DNA of 64,000 nt from Xiphophorus maculatus (taxonomy: Eukaryota > Chordata > Actinopteri > Cyprinodontiformes > Poeciliidae): contig NC_036456.1 of NCBI RefSeq assembly GCF_002775205.1, positions 27,687,850 to 27,751,849 of the forward strand. The letters run 5' to 3'. Shown piece after piece: positions 61,526 to 64,000 of this stretch (the stretch's first letter is position 1; each line of letters starts with the position of its first letter). Below the pieces are notes generated by a model that was given only the letters and a program-made list of their open reading frames with translations, was not told where the DNA came from and did no database searches. The position numbers were made by a program, and so were the translations under genes.

Positions 61526-61584
61526 CTGAAAAAACAGAGTCTACTTCTTAATGTGGTTGTCATTTTCAAATTAAATTCACTGAC

Positions 61585-61696
61585 CTTCATCATCTGTAGC
61601 AGCCTTTTGATAGTCAGCCTCACAGTCAGTGTATGCTGAAGGAGGGCCCTCGTCTTCCTCACCATAAATATCCTCTGAGTTGTCAGATCTGGGCTC
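61585..61696 (-). CDS. GVIN module A, acidic linker exon
   Basis: Acceptor TGTTTTAAG at 61697, donor GAAG|GTCAGT at 61585. It is 112 bases, phase 0 in and phase 1 out. With the start exon it encodes MEEPRSDNSEDIYGEEDEG... and CEADY, an acidic linker like that of module B. Confidence 0.6.
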
Positions 61697-61792
61697 CTTA
61701 AAACAAAAATATATAATTTAAGTATCACGTAGAAGGATGGACGGTGATATAATTTTCATTATATGTTGGACATTCATAATGTGGCTATGTAC

Positions 61793-61831
61793 CTCCATTG
61801 TGGGTCAAACTCTAAACCATTCAGCTTCTCT
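61793..61831 (-). CDS. GVIN module A, start exon (ATG GAG)
   Basis: Acceptor TTTCTTTCAG, short 5' UTR, ATG at 61798-61796, GAG, donor GTACAT. The same arrangement as unit 2. Upstream (61880-61930) GAAA-rich sequence without a clear TATA box could be a degraded promoter. Confidence 0.6.
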
Positions 61832-62990
61832 CTGAAAGAAAAGGATGAAATATTGAAGCATTTGTTTTGATAAGTGAAAGAGTAGCAGCTTTATCTTCCA
61901 GTTCCTATTTTTTCTTTTCCTGTCTGGTAGTGTGGCACTCAGAATTGTTGAATGATTGTCAAGGAGAGGCTGAATAGATGCACTTTCTCAAGTAGAGCAT
62001 TACAGCTTTTGCTATTATAATGCATATATATATATACAGTATATACATACTGTATATATATATATATAAGGTGTCTGTCTGGGACATTTACCCACCAGGG
62101 TCGTGGCAGCAGAACCATTGAGCCTGTCTTTGTTTTACAGATAAAAACTGTCTATCAGTCCTGAAAGTAAAGAGAAAAGAATAAACATTTAGCTTAAAGT
62201 TTAACTGCATTGGTGCCATGGCAACTTAATAAGCTGAACATCAGAGTGCACACATTTGGACCATCACAGCACCTTTATTAAAACATCAACTTTTATCATT
62301 ATAGACAGTGTGATGATAGTTATAATGAAAGAATCCATAAATCATAATGCATGTAAAATCCAGCAATGTCAAAAAGATGATCAATTCCTAACTTAAGTGA
62401 AGAGTTGTTTAGGATCCAGTAGGCTTTCCTATTCTGTGAATGGTTACCAGACAGATTTATCTAAATATATATTGCTTTATGATCTGTGAGCAGAGTGGGA
62501 AGAATATTGACAATGATGTTATTGGCTTTTAAGGAGTCAGATACTAACCAGTAGTCAATAGAAGACTGTTAGACCATATGTGTCAAACTCAAGGCCCGCA
62601 GGTCACATCAGGCCTGGCTTGCAATTATATCCAGCCCGCAAGATCATTATATTATTGTTACTAATGGCCCGGCGATATGAAATGCTGGTAACACAAAAAA
62701 CTACAGATCCCAAAATGAAGCCTAGGCGCAAATTCAAACTGGAAGACTCTTCCCCCTCCACTCCCCCACCGGGACCTGCTAATTGAAGTGACCCGCCTAC
62801 AGATGTCGGCCTTGTCAACGCTGGACCAAGCCTCGTCACGTCCAATCACCGTCCAAGTCCCAGCTGATAAGGACCTTCACCCACGGTGTCCTTTGCTCTC
62901 CAGCCGAGCTCAACCTGTTCAGCCGCACGCCTCAGCTCTCAGTCAGCCATCTCACCAGATCCTTTTCTTCGTGATTGGTCGTCCTTCCAC
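61832..62990. other. Upstream of unit 3; palindrome and hAT-like end
   Basis: A TA-rich palindrome (62024-62068, arms TATATATACAGTAT) and a hAT-like terminal phrase (TGTGTCAAACTCAAGGCCCG, 62578-62597) are visible. No promoter with ISRE and TATA comparable to units 1 and 2 was found. Confidence 0.4.
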
Positions 62991-62994
62991 CTCT

Positions 62995-63458
62995 AGAACC
63001 ATAGGCTGCCCCCTCCCCACTATAGAACAGATTTACACTTCCAGGCTCCACAAGAAAGTTTTGGACATTTTAAATGACTCTTCATACCCTGGCCATGGTC
63101 TCTTCCAGCTGCTGCCATCAGGCAAGAGATACAGAGCAAAAAAAACCAGGACAAATCGCCTAAAAAACAGTTTTTACCCTATGGCAATCATGGCACTAAA
63201 TTCAAAGGCAAAAGAACTTCTGCTCTTGACACCACTTTGTTAAAAATGTAAATTCTGTTGCGACACCTCCAGGCGCTGCAACCGTCTTCTGATGTCTATT
63301 TATTTCTCATTTTGTACTATTTATTTCTTTATCTTTTTTATGTAGATATGTATATTGTATATACACATAACCTGCATTTTAACTCGAGTCGAGCAAATCT
63401 CAATCTCGTTGTAATCTGTTGATGACAATGACAAATAAATCTTATCTTATCTTATCTA
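62995..63458 (+). mobile_element. Rex1-like LINE 3' end
   Basis: The C-terminal RT end is readable (LPTIEQIYTSRLHKK, LLPSGKRYRA, 62998-63195). It is followed by a 3' UTR ending ACAAATAAATCTTATCTTATC, a short ATCTT repeat tail. 5'-truncated. Confidence 0.82.
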
Positions 63459-64000
63459 ATGTCCATCATAAAAGCCGCTTAGCCGCGTGCTCGGCTCCTT
63501 CTTTTTCTTCAGACGCTCCTCAGATGGAAGAAGAATTCCTCCTCATTCATTCCAAACAGCTTCGCCCGCCGATCTGGGATCTACCGGCCCTCGCTCCTAT
63601 GCCACCCACTTCACGATCCGTCTCTGGCAAGTAGACACATAATCCCACCATCTACATTGCATACGTCCCCTCGCAGTCTTTCTCCGCCCCGGCGGGGCCG
63701 CCAAGGTCTCGTTGCTTCGATCTACGCTGCGGTTCCCTCCCAGCTCATTGTCCACCATCTTTCCATTCCACCGCCAGCGTTCATCGCCTTCCCACTGGTT
63801 CCCCGCTTTGGCTCAAATCCGCATGGCCGCTGTCAGCCCGCTCATCAGCACCTCCCATCGGACTTCCCACGCCACGCTCGCCTCGGGCTTCGGGGAAAGA
63901 TGTAGCCTTCACGTGCCTCATTCACTTTTTACAACGCTACAAAACATAGGAACTTTTATTAGTTTATCCCTTTCCTGAACTCGCAGGCCCTACTTGCATG
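63459..64000. other. GC-rich end of the window, unidentified
   Basis: More GC-rich than its surroundings and open in more than one plus-strand frame, but without a domain I recognise. Could belong to another repeat running off the window. Confidence 0.3.

Noticed and set aside
62024..62068. TA-rich palindrome as a regulatory element
   Set aside because: Simple AT repeat. Such palindromes are common and nothing nearby supports a role.

Overview
This looks like teleost fish nuclear DNA, probably a percomorph; the species cannot be fixed from the sequence. Genes have spliced exons with GT-AG introns. The interspersed repeats are fish-type (L2 and Rex1/CR1-like LINEs, Tc1 and hAT elements, BEL/Pao, a tRNA-derived SINE). 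The two recognisable gene families, GIMAP and interferon-induced very large GTPase (VLIG/GVIN), are expanded in fish.

Layout. At 1.9-4.3 kb on + is a four-exon GIMAP GTPase gene whose exon phases all agree. The rest is a minus-strand tandem array of three GVIN-type units broken up by transposons. Unit 1 has a promoter and non-coding exon near 28.5-28.6 kb, small coding exons at 24.4-24.2 and 23.76-23.64 kb, and one 4.66-kb exon at 13.5-8.86 kb with the VLIG GTPase domain. Unit 2 has a promoter near 47.7 kb and small exons at 47.19-46.80 kb. Of its giant exon only the C-terminal part remains (45.79-44.94 kb), cut off exactly at a solo LTR. Unit 3 has two copies of the small-exon module (61.8-61.5 and 60.5-60.0 kb) followed by an intact 4.69-kb GTPase exon at 57.9-53.2 kb.

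The least expected feature is the small-exon module. In every unit the exons before the giant exon are joined in phase 1. They encode a short acidic linker and a hydrophobic single-pass segment. Spliced through, they would make a membrane-anchored VLIG GTPase; stopped early, a short membrane protein. Units 1 and 2 also have an ISRE-like element just upstream of a TATA box, which fits interferon induction.

Between the genes are nested mobile elements. These are an L2 insertion with an inverted 5' half (5.9-8.1 kb), a decayed LTR retroelement with a tRNA-Tyr-like primer site (16.2-19.9 kb), a Tc1 element with an 830-bp tandem duplication (20.5-23.4 kb), and a Rex1-like LINE with a 596-codon ORF (26.2-28.5 kb). 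Further on are a decayed BEL/Pao element split by a very young non-autonomous LTR element (31.8-37.7 kb), a foldback element carrying a SINE (43.4-44.9 kb), and an inverted LTR pair flanking a broken THAP-domain exon (47.8-51.2 kb).
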